Shown: positions 53,937 through 63,435 of the stretch, piece after piece
Layout: every line of letters starts with the position of its first letter
Position numbering within the stretch: the first letter of the stretch is position 1
Source: Pedobacter sp. SL55
GTDB taxonomy: Bacteria; Bacteroidota; Bacteroidia; Sphingobacteriales; Sphingobacteriaceae
DNA: 64,000 nucleotides
Direction of reading: 5' to 3'
Assembly: GCF_026625705.1 (NCBI RefSeq)
Contig: NZ_CP113059.1
Coordinates: 4,278,001 to 4,342,000, forward strand
Notes under the pieces: model-generated
Told to the model about the DNA's origin: nothing
What the model saw: the letters and a program-made list of their open reading frames with translations, nothing else
Databases searched by the model: none
Position numbers and translations under genes: made by a program

Positions 53937-54173
53937 TTAACCCACAGTCTTAAAATTTACATTTGAATACAATAATAAGAAAACGTAGGTTGATAGCAAT
54001 AGCGAAAACCTATAAACTCAAAAGCAGTTATTCTTCAATTTATAATTTTTAACTGATAAGGCCACCTGTTTCTTATTGGTGGATAAGGAGATAAAAAGTG
54101 ACAAACGCTGGTGCGGATTGTGTATTTTGGGAATACTATCCATCCCCTTACGTTCCAAACTGTTCAATAAGTA

Positions 54174-54280
54174 ACGTGAGTTTGGGTCTTGATTTGTCAT
54201 TTACAGAAATGACGACCATCCCCAATACAACCAAAAACATAAACCATTGATAAACAACTACAAAAACCCATAATTTACGT
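54174..54280 (+). mobile_element. Short MITE-like element, copy C (107 bp)
   Basis: Ends ACGTGAGTTTGGGT and the inverse of ACGTAAATTATGGGT, flanked by direct repeats TAAGTA (54168-54173, 54281-54286). Inside is a hairpin GTCATTtacagAAATGAC. Same terminal family as copies A and B but only a quarter of their length. Confidence 0.83.
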
Positions 54281-54408
54281 TAAGTACTATGATTGTAGTC
54301 GGGCCTTAGTTTACAAATCTGCTCAGAGAACAACAACACCTTATTCCAAAATAAACGATATAGAGAATTTTCATTTTTACGAATTTATTTTTTAATCCTA
54401 TCTACCAA

Positions 54409-54852
54409 ACGTGAGTTCGGGTTAAGCGTTACCCTCTAACTTTGTCTAATTAGTATTTGACCTGTTTTCTTAGCTCGCCGCCGCTGGGCTCTTAATTTTT
54501 CATGCTTATTATTTTGTTTTCTTCGGTATTCAAGCTTTCGCTATGCTCAGGTTTGACCGCAAAATTAACAAAACCAGAGTTTACGGAGCTCATCAGCTTT
54601 GCTGATAAACTCTCGGTTGCCTATTTATTCCGCTTTAGTATTTGTTTTATTTGTCTTCATGCTTGCTCCGCAGGTTTCTTTCGAAGCAATTGCTTTGGCT
54701 TATCGGTGCGACCCGAAAACCGCGTTAGCGTTCTTGAACACCATTGAAACTATATAAACTAGGAATAAAATAGGAGACCGAAAATTAGCGGAACGGAGAT
54801 TTGAGAGGCTATCGCTGGCAAATAGCCTATTTCTATTATCCCGAACTCACGT
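54409..54852 (-). mobile_element. MITE-like element, copy B (444 bp), inverted relative to A
   Basis: Ends ACGTGAGTTCGGG on both sides and direct repeats TACCAA (54403-54408, 54853-54858). Reverse complement is highly similar to copy A throughout. It sits between the HTCS and the GH125 gene. An open frame in it (54502-54747) shares a long peptide with one in copy A. Confidence 0.92.
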
Positions 54853-55029
54853 TACCAAGCTTTTTTTCATTAAAACATGGTAAGACTTGGTAAATATTTT
54901 CTCTTTATTATTTTTTTCATCAAAACAACATTGGATATAGCTGTATATCAAGCTATCTCAGCACAATTTAGCTTAAATCTACACACATTAAAGCATCAAA
55001 AATATTATCACATCTATATTTACCTTTCA

Positions 55030-56448
55030 TCAAGAAAGAAGTTTAGGGTTTTTCTGGTATACTTTCCATAAAAACTCGGCAAAAATAGTATTTGCCCAAG
55101 CAAACCACGATCTGGTAAATTTTGAAGGCTCATCTTTATGGAACGACTCATGCATAAAACCTGTCCCTGCGTGTGTTTGTTGCAAGGTTTTAATACACAT
55201 TCGTATCTCATCGTCACTTTGGCTTGTTAAACCTTGGGCCACCAATCCTATTGGCCAAATTCTATCCAATCCAGTATGTGGGCTACCTAATCCTTCGCCT
55301 TCGCTACCCTTAAAGTAGAATGGGTTATCTTCAGATAAAACAAACCTTCTGGTATTTTGATAAATCGGATCATTCAGTTCAACAGCTCCCAAGTAAGGCA
55401 GGGCTAACAAATTCGGAATATTCGCATCATCCATTAAGCTATAACTTCCAAACCCATTTACTTCGTAAGCATAGATGTCTCCATATTTCTTATGATTAAC
55501 TATAGTATGCTTTTTAAGGGCTTCTTCCACTTCTAATGCCAATGCAATAAGCTCTTCTGCAAGTTTATTGTTTTTGCTAATGGTTTTAAGCATTTCGGCA
55601 GCTTGTTTAAGGCTCGCTACGGCAAAAAAGTTAGAAGGGATAAGGAAGGGAAAAATTGTGGCGTCGTCGCTCGGTCTAAAAGTAGAACAAATAAGTCCAA
55701 CAGGTTTTACTGGATATCCATAGCCTTCTAGCGGCACACCATCAGTGGCCCAAAATGTAGTACGTTGGAAATGATAAGGTCCTAAACTGTCTTTACGTTG
55801 CTGTTCCTTAAATGTTTTTAATACGGCTTTGATCGAATGCTCCCACTCTTTGTCAAAACAACTGGTATCGCCAGTTTCTTTCCAATAATGATAGGCCAAA
55901 CGAATAGGATAACATAAAGAGTCTATCTCCCATTTCCGCTCATGCGTACCTGGTTTCATATCCGTTTTATCGTCTTTCCATTCTCCCCACTTGTTCGGAT
56001 CGTCGTAAAAAGCATTGGCATAAGGATCTTTAAGGATATAAGTGGTTTGTCTGTTAATTACACCAGCTATAAGTGAGCGCAGTTTGTCGTCTTTTTTAAC
56101 GAAACGGAGATAAGGCCAAACTTGAGCGGTACTATCTCTTAGCCACATTGCATCAATATCGCCAGTAATTACATAAGTGTCGGGTTTTCCATTTTTGACG
56201 CTAAAATTTACCGTAGTATCTAATGTATTTGGAAGACAGTTCCCAAACAGCCATGCCAACTCCTTATTTTTTACATTTTTACTGAACTCCGCAATGGCCT
56301 GTTCAATAGCAGTGCTATTAAAGTGACGTTTATTTAAGGGTGTTCTTACTTCTTTAAAATCAGATGAAAGCGCATACGCCTTAGTATTTCCGATATAAAA
56401 TGCCGCAGTGGCAATTCCTGCGTTCTTAATAAAGTTTCTTCGTTTCAT
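55030..56448 (-). CDS. GH125 exo-alpha-1,6-mannosidase
   Basis: A 472-aa protein with a twin-Arg-like N-terminus (MKRRNFIKNAGIATAA) and the GH125 (alpha/alpha)6 signature DIDAMWLRDSTAQVWPYL, KWEIDSLCYPIRLAYHYW, TTFWATDG, GLGSPHTG and TGFMHESF. Metal-independent, inverting enzymes of this family remove alpha-1,6-linked mannose, as in N-glycan cores and mannan. Last gene of the second locus, 23 bp after GH92. Confidence 0.93.
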   Translation of the reverse strand: MKRRNFIKNAGIATAAFYIGNTKAYALSSDFKEVRTPLNKRHFNSTAIEQAIAEFSKNVKNKELAWLFGNCLPNTLDTTVNFSVKNGKPDTYVITGDIDAMWLRDSTAQVWPYLRFVKKDDKLRSLIAGVINRQTTYILKDPYANAFYDDPNKWGEWKDDKTDMKPGTHERKWEIDSLCYPIRLAYHYWKETGDTSCFDKEWEHSIKAVLKTFKEQQRKDSLGPYHFQRTTFWATDGVPLEGYGYPVKPVGLICSTFRPSDDATIFPFLIPSNFFAVASLKQAAEMLKTISKNNKLAEELIALALEVEEALKKHTIVNHKKYGDIYAYEVNGFGSYSLMDDANIPNLLALPYLGAVELNDPIYQNTRRFVLSEDNPFYFKGSEGEGLGSPHTGLDRIWPIGLVAQGLTSQSDDEIRMCIKTLQQTHAGTGFMHESFHKDEPSKFTRSWFAWANTIFAEFLWKVYQKNPKLLS

Positions 56449-56471
56449 TTTTATCTATATTCTATGATCTG

Positions 56472-58751
56472 TTACGGTCTGTCTTTTTTAGCCACTCCAA
56501 ATGTTTTTGAAGGTTTATTCCCCATTTCGAACTCTAAAGTTCCACCTGCAATCATATTCTCAAATTTGATGAACGACTTGCTATAAGTCTTTCCATTTAA
56601 CTTAGCAGATTGAATGTAGATATTCTCTTTATTATTGTTTTTAGCTATAACGGTAAAAGTTTTTCCATTCTTTACTTTTATGGTTGCTTTATTTACCAAA
56701 GGGCTCCCAAAAACATAAATACCCCCAGCTGGAGCTACCTGATAAAAACCGAGTGAAGAAAGAATATACCATGCAGACATCTGCCCCACGTCTTCATTTC
56801 CCGAAAGTCCATCACGTTTATCATGGTAAAGCTCTGAAAGAATATATCTTACTTTTTCTGCCGTTTTATAAGGCTGCCCAACATACGGATAAAGGTAAGT
56901 GATATGATGACTAGGCTCGTTACCATGAGCATATTGGCCGATAAGACCAGTAATGTCATTAGATGCTTTCTCGCCCATGTCTCCCTTTACCACAAACAGT
57001 GAATCTAGCTTAGCAACAAATGCTTTTTCTCCACCGAACAAGTTAATCAACCCAGGCACATCATGTGGTACCAACCAAGTGTATTGCCAAGCATTGCCTT
57101 CGGTATAATCGTCTTCCATGTGTACGGAGTGAAATGGGTTAAACGGTTCACGAAAAACACCTGTAGAAGACAAGCCTCTCATAAACTGTGTCTTTTTATC
57201 GAAATATTTTTGGTACGATTTTGAACGTTGATTAAAATATTTCGCATCTTCTGTTTTACCCAAACGCTCTGCTATTTTTGCTGCAGCCCAATCTGCCAGT
57301 GCGTATTCTAAACCTTTCGCAACAGTTTCAAAAGTCTTTTCTTTATCGTAAGGAACGTAGCCGTACTGTTTTAACCAGTTCATGCCTCTGTCATCTAAAG
57401 TGGCTGATTTTTTCATTGCTGTAAAAGCAAGTTGCTCATCCACTTTATAGCCTTTTAAAATCAAATCGGCCAATACTGGAATGCCTGGATTACCTACCAT
57501 ACAGTCTGTTTCATTACCCATGAGATGCCAAACCGGTAACTTTCCTTGTTGCTGATAAATATTCAACATCGTTTTACCAATATCTTCTACCATCTCGGGA
57601 TGGATAATGGTCATTAGTGGGTGTGCCGCTCTATACGTATCCCACAAAGAAAATGTGGTATAATTGGTAAAAGAACTATCACGATGAACTTTGTAGTCAG
57701 CCCCTCTATAGTCGCCATTTACATCACCAAATACCGATGGTGCTATCATGGTGTGATACAAAGATGTATAAAACAACCTCCTGTCTGCATCATTAGACAT
57801 TTCTACCTCAATCTTACCTAATTGTTCATTCCAAGCAGCATCAGCATCAGCAACAACTTTCTCAAAATTGCTGTGCGGCAGTTCAGCCCGAAGGTTCATT
57901 GCAGCATTTTCTACACTTACGGGAGATAAAGCCACCTTTACCAATAGTGGATCAGATAAGTTTTTATCAAAATTAACTTTACCAAATATGCTACGCATTT
58001 CCTCTTTCTGGGTATCACTCATGCGAATGGTATCTAATATGGTAAACTTTTTTATGGGTTGAGAAAATACAGCGATAAAATATACACGTTGATCTTTGGC
58101 CCAACCCTTAGAATATCTATAACCTGATATGGTAGTGTCGTTTTCCATTTTAATGAACGCTTCTGTCGGTTTATCCCAACCGATACCTCTTTCGAGATCT
58201 ATCACAACAGCAGGGTTTTCAGAAGATTTTGGAAAGGTATAGGAATGGAAACCTACACGTTTGGTAGCGGTTAACTCGACATCAATACCGAAGCGATCTA
58301 AATGAACTGCGTAATATCCAGGTCTAGCAGTTTCCTTTTCATGAGAGAAGAAAGAGTACAAACCACTTTTTTGGTCAGGCAAAGAACCCTTGGTTAGTTT
58401 TACGTCGCCCATTACAGGCATCAATGAAATATCTCCCAAATCGCCAATACCTGTTCCGCTTAGGTGCATGTGACCAAAACCTACAATGGTTGAATCTGAA
58501 TAATGGTAGCCTGAACACCAATCCCAACCGTGGGTTATTTGTGTTGGCCCTAATTGCACCAAGCCAAACGGCACATTAGCCCCCATAAAAACATGACCAT
58601 GACCATCCGTACCAATAAATGGATCTACATATTGAGAGAAACTATTAGCTTTTTGTTTATTACAAGAAGCAAAAACTACTAGCAATCCCATCACACACAT
58701 GCCGCCCAGCCAATACAACTTAGTTGCTTTGAAATGATTTTTCAATTTCAT
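56472..58751 (-). CDS. GH92 alpha-1,2-mannosidase lipoprotein
   Basis: A 759-aa calcium-dependent exo-mannosidase. Lipobox VVFASC (Cys30) anchors it to the envelope. Family motifs: VDPFIGTDGHGHVFMGANVPFG, SLWDTYRAAHPL, LMGNETDCMVGNPG, HGNEPSHHITYLYPYVGQP and GLSGNEDVGQMSAWYILSSLGFY. Trims alpha-mannose from high-mannose N-glycans. 5 bp after the GH130 gene. Confidence 0.95.
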   Translation of the reverse strand: MKLKNHFKATKLYWLGGMCVMGLLVVFASCNKQKANSFSQYVDPFIGTDGHGHVFMGANVPFGLVQLGPTQITHGWDWCSGYHYSDSTIVGFGHMHLSGTGIGDLGDISLMPVMGDVKLTKGSLPDQKSGLYSFFSHEKETARPGYYAVHLDRFGIDVELTATKRVGFHSYTFPKSSENPAVVIDLERGIGWDKPTEAFIKMENDTTISGYRYSKGWAKDQRVYFIAVFSQPIKKFTILDTIRMSDTQKEEMRSIFGKVNFDKNLSDPLLVKVALSPVSVENAAMNLRAELPHSNFEKVVADADAAWNEQLGKIEVEMSNDADRRLFYTSLYHTMIAPSVFGDVNGDYRGADYKVHRDSSFTNYTTFSLWDTYRAAHPLMTIIHPEMVEDIGKTMLNIYQQQGKLPVWHLMGNETDCMVGNPGIPVLADLILKGYKVDEQLAFTAMKKSATLDDRGMNWLKQYGYVPYDKEKTFETVAKGLEYALADWAAAKIAERLGKTEDAKYFNQRSKSYQKYFDKKTQFMRGLSSTGVFREPFNPFHSVHMEDDYTEGNAWQYTWLVPHDVPGLINLFGGEKAFVAKLDSLFVVKGDMGEKASNDITGLIGQYAHGNEPSHHITYLYPYVGQPYKTAEKVRYILSELYHDKRDGLSGNEDVGQMSAWYILSSLGFYQVAPAGGIYVFGSPLVNKATIKVKNGKTFTVIAKNNNKENIYIQSAKLNGKTYSKSFIKFENMIAGGTLEFEMGNKPSKTFGVAKKDRP

Positions 58752-58756
58752 ATCGT

Positions 58757-59728
58757 TTATACGATTGAGGTACGCTTTGTAAATTCAATAATTTCGGGGA
58801 TGTAACCAAAGGCTAAACCGGTAACGGTATCTGCACAACCATAATATACAGCTATTTGCCCAGTTGCCTCATCGTGTAGCGAAGCACAGGGGAAACATAC
58901 ATTAGGAACATCCCCTACACACTCGTAATAAGCTTGAGGCGAAATAAGATAAGGTCCAGAACGGTATTTAACTTTCCAGGGTTCATCGATATCCAATAAT
59001 GCAGAGCCAAAACTGTAGACAAAGCCATTACACGATTGTAGCACACCGTGATAAATCATTAACCAACCTTCGCTCGTTTCTATAGGTATAGGTCCTGCCC
59101 CTATTTTGGTACACTGCCATGCACTTTGTTCAAATGGAGCTGGAGCCATCACATGACGGTGTTTGCCCCAGAAATTCATATCGGGAGATTCGCTATAAAA
59201 AATATCTCCAAATGGTGTATGTCCGTTATCGCTAGGGCGGCTTAACATGGCGTAACGGCCATTAATTTTACGAGGAAACATTACTCCATTACGATTAAAT
59301 GGAATAAAAGCATTTTCTAATTGATAGAAATGTTCGAAATCGGTTGTCCATGCCACTCCAATAGTTGGCCCGTGGTAACCATTACACCAAGTCACATAAT
59401 ATCTATCTTCTATAAAACAAACTCTCGGATCGTAACCATATACCCACTCGCCTATTTCTTTATCATCGCAAATAAACTTTAGTGGTTCTTCTTTAATGTT
59501 CCAATTAATACCATCATCGCTAAATCCTACATGTAAACGCATGCGTCTGTTAGTATCATCACAACGAAATACACCAGCAAAGGCGTTCCCAAAAGGTACA
59601 ACTGCACTATTAAAAATACTATTTGATGTTGGCAATAAATTACGTGGAATAATTGGGTTGGCTGAGTAACGCCACATTACGTCTTTAGAATTAGCGGGAC
59701 GATCTTCCCAAGGCATTTGTTGTATCAT
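58757..59728 (-). CDS. GH130 beta-mannoside phosphorylase-like protein
   Basis: A 323-aa five-blade propeller enzyme without signal peptide, so cytoplasmic: [56 protein letters not shown] [21 protein letters not shown]130 enzymes phosphorolyse beta-mannosides such as Man-beta-1,4-GlcNAc from N-glycan cores. The MFS gene 18 bp upstream probably brings in its substrate. Start may also be [10 protein letters not shown]. Confidence 0.88.
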   Translation of the reverse strand: MIQQMPWEDRPANSKDVMWRYSANPIIPRNLLPTSNSIFNSAVVPFGNAFAGVFRCDDTNRRMRLHVGFSDDGINWNIKEEPLKFICDDKEIGEWVYGYDPRVCFIEDRYYVTWCNGYHGPTIGVAWTTDFEHFYQLENAFIPFNRNGVMFPRKINGRYAMLSRPSDNGHTPFGDIFYSESPDMNFWGKHRHVMAPAPFEQSAWQCTKIGAGPIPIETSEGWLMIYHGVLQSCNGFVYSFGSALLDIDEPWKVKYRSGPYLISPQAYYECVGDVPNVCFPCASLHDEATGQIAVYYGCADTVTGLAFGYIPEIIEFTKRTSIV

Positions 59729-59746
59729 TTATTTTATTTTTTTATA

Positions 59747-61048
59747 TTATCTATTTTTAGAAGAAAAATTGTCGTTTTTTTCGTTAGTATAGGTAAATGG
59801 AACCAAGTAGGTAATGAGAAATGCTGGTATTGTTGCCAATAAGATAAAAGCAAAGAAGTTCTTATAACCCAATGTATCGCTCATATAGCCACTTAGCATG
59901 CCCGGAAGCATCACTCCAAGATTCATAATTCCGGAAGCAAAAGCATAATGAGCCATCTGGTACTTACCTGGCGCTATTTGTTGCATCATAAATAGTGAAA
60001 GGCCAACAAACCCAAATCCGTATCCAAAATATTCAAAGGCAATTCCAGAAGCTATAATCCAACCTTCTGAAGGCTGAAAAATGGCCAATAACCAGTAAAC
60101 CGCAAAAGGAATATTGAATGTACAACACAGTAAGAATAACGATTTTTTTAAGCCCACACGAGCAATATAATACCCTCCCAAAATAGAACCGAGTATAAAG
60201 GCAATTGCTCCAAATGTACCATAGAACAATCCTATTTGTTGTTCAGACAATCCCAAACCTTGCTGGGCTATGGGCGCTTTTAAAAAGAGTGGAACAATTT
60301 TCATTACAAAGCCTTCTGCAAAACGATATAGAATGATGAAGGCGATGTACCATAGGATATACTTTTTTTCAAAGAAACTTTTAATCACGTCCCAAAGTAA
60401 CAAACTACCTTCTTTAAGAGATCGGGCTTCTCCGCTGGCAACTCCTCCTTTAGGAAGAACTTTGATATGATAAATACCTAACAACAGCATCATTACTCCA
60501 CATAACATCATAATTATCATCCAAGCATTGACTGTCCCAAAATGTCCAATTAAATAACCAGCAAGCCAAACTAAACCTCCAGAGGCAACCACTTTTGCTA
60601 GATTATAAAAAGCACCCTGCCAACCAATCCATTGTGCCTGATCTTCCTTACTTAATTCAGTAATGTAAACACCATCTGTAGCAATATCATGTGTAGCTCC
60701 GCTAAAAGCTACAATAAACAGCAAGGTTATAGATAAAGCAAAAAAGTGAGGCAACTGCAAGGATAAAGCGATTAAACCGAAGATTAAACCGGTAACGATC
60801 TGTGTTAATACGACAAAAAATTTCTTGGTCTTGAACATTCCTAAAAATGGGCTCCATAATGGTTTTAATGTCCAAGGCAACATAATTAAAGATGTCCAAA
60901 AAGCAATTTGTGCATCAGAAATATCCATTCCTTTAAACATTAATACCGAGACCATATTAAGGATAACAAATGGAAGCCCCATTGCAAAATAGACTGTTGG
61001 CACCCAATTAATAGGGGATTTTCTTTCTAAAATAGGTTTGTTCTCCAT
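59747..61048 (-). CDS. MFS transporter, sugar importer
   Basis: A 433-aa permease with 12 hydrophobic segments. MFS motif-like GATHDIATDGVYITELSKEDQAQWIGWQGA resembles AmpG/PAT-type members. Flanked by GH130 and GH3, in the arrangement seen for mannosyl-GlcNAc uptake in other Bacteroidota. Inner membrane; substrate inferred. Confidence 0.88.
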   Translation of the reverse strand: MENKPILERKSPINWVPTVYFAMGLPFVILNMVSVLMFKGMDISDAQIAFWTSLIMLPWTLKPLWSPFLGMFKTKKFFVVLTQIVTGLIFGLIALSLQLPHFFALSITLLFIVAFSGATHDIATDGVYITELSKEDQAQWIGWQGAFYNLAKVVASGGLVWLAGYLIGHFGTVNAWMIIMMLCGVMMLLLGIYHIKVLPKGGVASGEARSLKEGSLLLWDVIKSFFEKKYILWYIAFIILYRFAEGFVMKIVPLFLKAPIAQQGLGLSEQQIGLFYGTFGAIAFILGSILGGYYIARVGLKKSLFLLCCTFNIPFAVYWLLAIFQPSEGWIIASGIAFEYFGYGFGFVGLSLFMMQQIAPGKYQMAHYAFASGIMNLGVMLPGMLSGYMSDTLGYKNFFAFILLATIPAFLITYLVPFTYTNEKNDNFSSKNR

Positions 61049-61051
61049 AAG

Positions 61052-63385
61052 TTATTTTACTTCAATTTTACTAGTTAACTTAATACGATTAGATGCACTA
61101 CCTATCATTACCGTAAATGTTCCTGGCTCTACAACACTTTTGAAATCTTTATCAATTATTGATAAATCTTTAGCTGTAAGTAAAAAAGATAACTTTTGCT
61201 CCTGATTTGGTAAAAGATGTATTCGTTTAAAAGCTTTAAGCTGTTTAACTGGCTGTACAACAGAAGCTATTTCATCTCTCAAATAGAGCTGTACCACTTC
61301 ATCACCGCTTTTGGCACCTGTGTTTTTTAAAGAGAACGATACCTCGAAACTATCTTTCCCATTTTGTTGAACTTCGATATTAGTATAGTCAAACTGGGTG
61401 TAACTTAATCCGTAACCAAATGAATACAATGGGTCTGCAGACATTTCTACATAGTCGTGTCCACGAGGGTTTTTCTTGTTGTAATGTACTGGCAATTGTC
61501 CTTCGTACCGAGGAATAGAAATAGCTAATCTGCCAGCTGGATTATAATCACCAAACAGTACATCGGCAATAGCATTCCCGCCCTCTTGTCCTGGATACCA
61601 AGCGGTAAGTAATGCATCAGCATTTTCGCTAGCCCAATTCATATCTAACGGCCTTCCTTGAATGTAAACCACAATTAATGGCTTTCCAGTTTCTTTTAAT
61701 GCTTTTAACAATTCGGATTGTTTACCTAACAAACTCAGGGTAGCTCTATCGAAACCTTCGCCACTTTCCATATCCCCTATGGTTTTAGAAGATACTACCG
61801 CTGCGCCGGTTTCTAAATAATCGGTTTTAAAATCTCTGGCACTAGAGCCGCCAACAACTACAACCACAACATCTGATTTTGTAGCTGCTTCTACAGCTTT
61901 AGCTATTTCTACATCTGTTGTGTCGCGAATAGCACAGCCTTTTACATAAATAATTTGTTCTGGTTTTAACTTCGTCTGAATACCATTTAGCACGGTCTTA
62001 ATATTTCCTTCTTCCTGCGGCGCTGTATAATCGCCAAGCATATTATAACGGTTATCTGCATTAGGACCAATAACCGCAACCTTCAAGTTTTTAGCCAACG
62101 GCAATACCTTATCTTTGTTTTTTAGCAACACTACAGACTCTTGAGCTACCTTATGCGCTAATGCAATGTGTTCTTTTGTGCGTACACCTGCTTTTGCTTT
62201 CTTAGGATCTACGTAGGGATGATCAAACAAGCCCATATCAAATTTCAATTTTAACACTCTGTACACAGCAGTATCAATAGCCGAAACATTAACCAACCCA
62301 TTCTTTAAAGCGTTTTCCAATTTTGCAAAAGCATTGCCCCCCAAGTCAACATCTACTCCAGCATTAAGCGATAACGCAGCAGCTTCTTCTAAACTTCCCG
62401 CTACATAATGGTTTCCCATCAAACCATCTATGCTAACCAAATCTGAAATGGTAAAGCCTTTAAAACCCCATTCATTACGCAATAAATTGGTAAGCAGTTC
62501 TTTGTTAGAAGTACAAGGCACACCATCTATAGAGTTATAGGCAGTCATTATAGATAAAGCACCAGCATCTATTGCTTCCTTAAACGGAGGTAGAAAAACT
62601 TCATGCAATTCTCTGTTTCCAACAATGGCCGAATTTCCGTTGTGTCCGCCTTCTGGTATGCCATAAGCAATAAAATGCTTTAATGTGGTAATGGTACTGA
62701 ACTCTTGATTTAACTGTCCTGCTCCATTGCCTTTGGTTATCGCCGCAGCTAATTTGGCACTGAGTACCTGATCTTCACCAAAAGTTTCTTCAACCCTCGA
62801 CCAACGTGGCTCTCTAGCTATATCTACCACAGGTCCATAGCTAATGTGCCCGCCCTGCAAACGAATTTCCTTTGAAATTACTTTACCCATTTTTTCTAAC
62901 AGATCTGGGTTCCAAGTAGAGGCCTGACCTATACCTGTCGGAAAAACTGTAGTACCAATGGCCATGTGTCCGTGAGGAGCTTCTTCCGCAAAAAACACAG
63001 GAATACCCAAGCGGGTATTTTTTAGTGCGTAACGCTGAAGTTCATTTGCTGCTTTGGCGGCGAGTTCGGGATTTAAACCGTTGGATAAAGTTTTTTTAGT
63101 CCAAGGATCAGCTCTAAAAACTGCCCAAAACATGCCCGTATGTGCTGAGTCTAATTGCTTTTCGTATTTTTTAGAATGTGTAATTGTCTTCCCGTTTTTA
63201 TCATACATTTCCCACCCCAAAGGGCTACGCAATTGACCAATCTTCTCTGCCAAAGTCATGCGACTGAGTAGATCTTGCGTACGAACTTCTGAACTTAATT
63301 TCGGATTCTTATATTTTAGGTCGCTTTGACCGTATGAAGAAAGCACACTTACAGTTAATGTAAGTGATAGCAGATATTTTTTCAT
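61052..63385 (-). CDS. GH3 glycoside hydrolase
   Basis: A 777-aa exported GH3 (signal peptide 1-19): TIM barrel with KHF and nucleophile Asp315 in FTISDLVSID, alpha/beta sandwich with VVVGGSSARDFKTDYLETGAAV, and a C-terminal FnIII-like domain. Beta-glucosidase/xylosidase class by layout; in this locus it may act on another beta-glycan or GlcNAc linkage. 3 bp after the MFS gene in transcription order, so one operon. Confidence 0.92.
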   Translation of the reverse strand: MKKYLLSLTLTVSVLSSYGQSDLKYKNPKLSSEVRTQDLLSRMTLAEKIGQLRSPLGWEMYDKNGKTITHSKKYEKQLDSAHTGMFWAVFRADPWTKKTLSNGLNPELAAKAANELQRYALKNTRLGIPVFFAEEAPHGHMAIGTTVFPTGIGQASTWNPDLLEKMGKVISKEIRLQGGHISYGPVVDIAREPRWSRVEETFGEDQVLSAKLAAAITKGNGAGQLNQEFSTITTLKHFIAYGIPEGGHNGNSAIVGNRELHEVFLPPFKEAIDAGALSIMTAYNSIDGVPCTSNKELLTNLLRNEWGFKGFTISDLVSIDGLMGNHYVAGSLEEAAALSLNAGVDVDLGGNAFAKLENALKNGLVNVSAIDTAVYRVLKLKFDMGLFDHPYVDPKKAKAGVRTKEHIALAHKVAQESVVLLKNKDKVLPLAKNLKVAVIGPNADNRYNMLGDYTAPQEEGNIKTVLNGIQTKLKPEQIIYVKGCAIRDTTDVEIAKAVEAATKSDVVVVVVGGSSARDFKTDYLETGAAVVSSKTIGDMESGEGFDRATLSLLGKQSELLKALKETGKPLIVVYIQGRPLDMNWASENADALLTAWYPGQEGGNAIADVLFGDYNPAGRLAISIPRYEGQLPVHYNKKNPRGHDYVEMSADPLYSFGYGLSYTQFDYTNIEVQQNGKDSFEVSFSLKNTGAKSGDEVVQLYLRDEIASVVQPVKQLKAFKRIHLLPNQEQKLSFLLTAKDLSIIDKDFKSVVEPGTFTVMIGSASNRIKLTSKIEVK

Positions 63386-63435
63386 CAGATATAATTTTCT
63401 ACTTGTAAGTGTTTGCTCATAATGGTTTCATTTAT

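Noticed and set aside
54018..54200. Small minus-strand ORF before MITE copy C
   Set aside because: It crosses the end of the MITE, has no recognisable features and biased codon use is absent.
31870..54852. Composite transposon bounded by MITE copies A and B
   Set aside because: Each copy has its own complete, different 6-bp target duplication, so they inserted separately.
55020..55217. ORF overlapping the end of the GH125 gene
   Set aside because: It lies in another frame of a clear GH125 gene.
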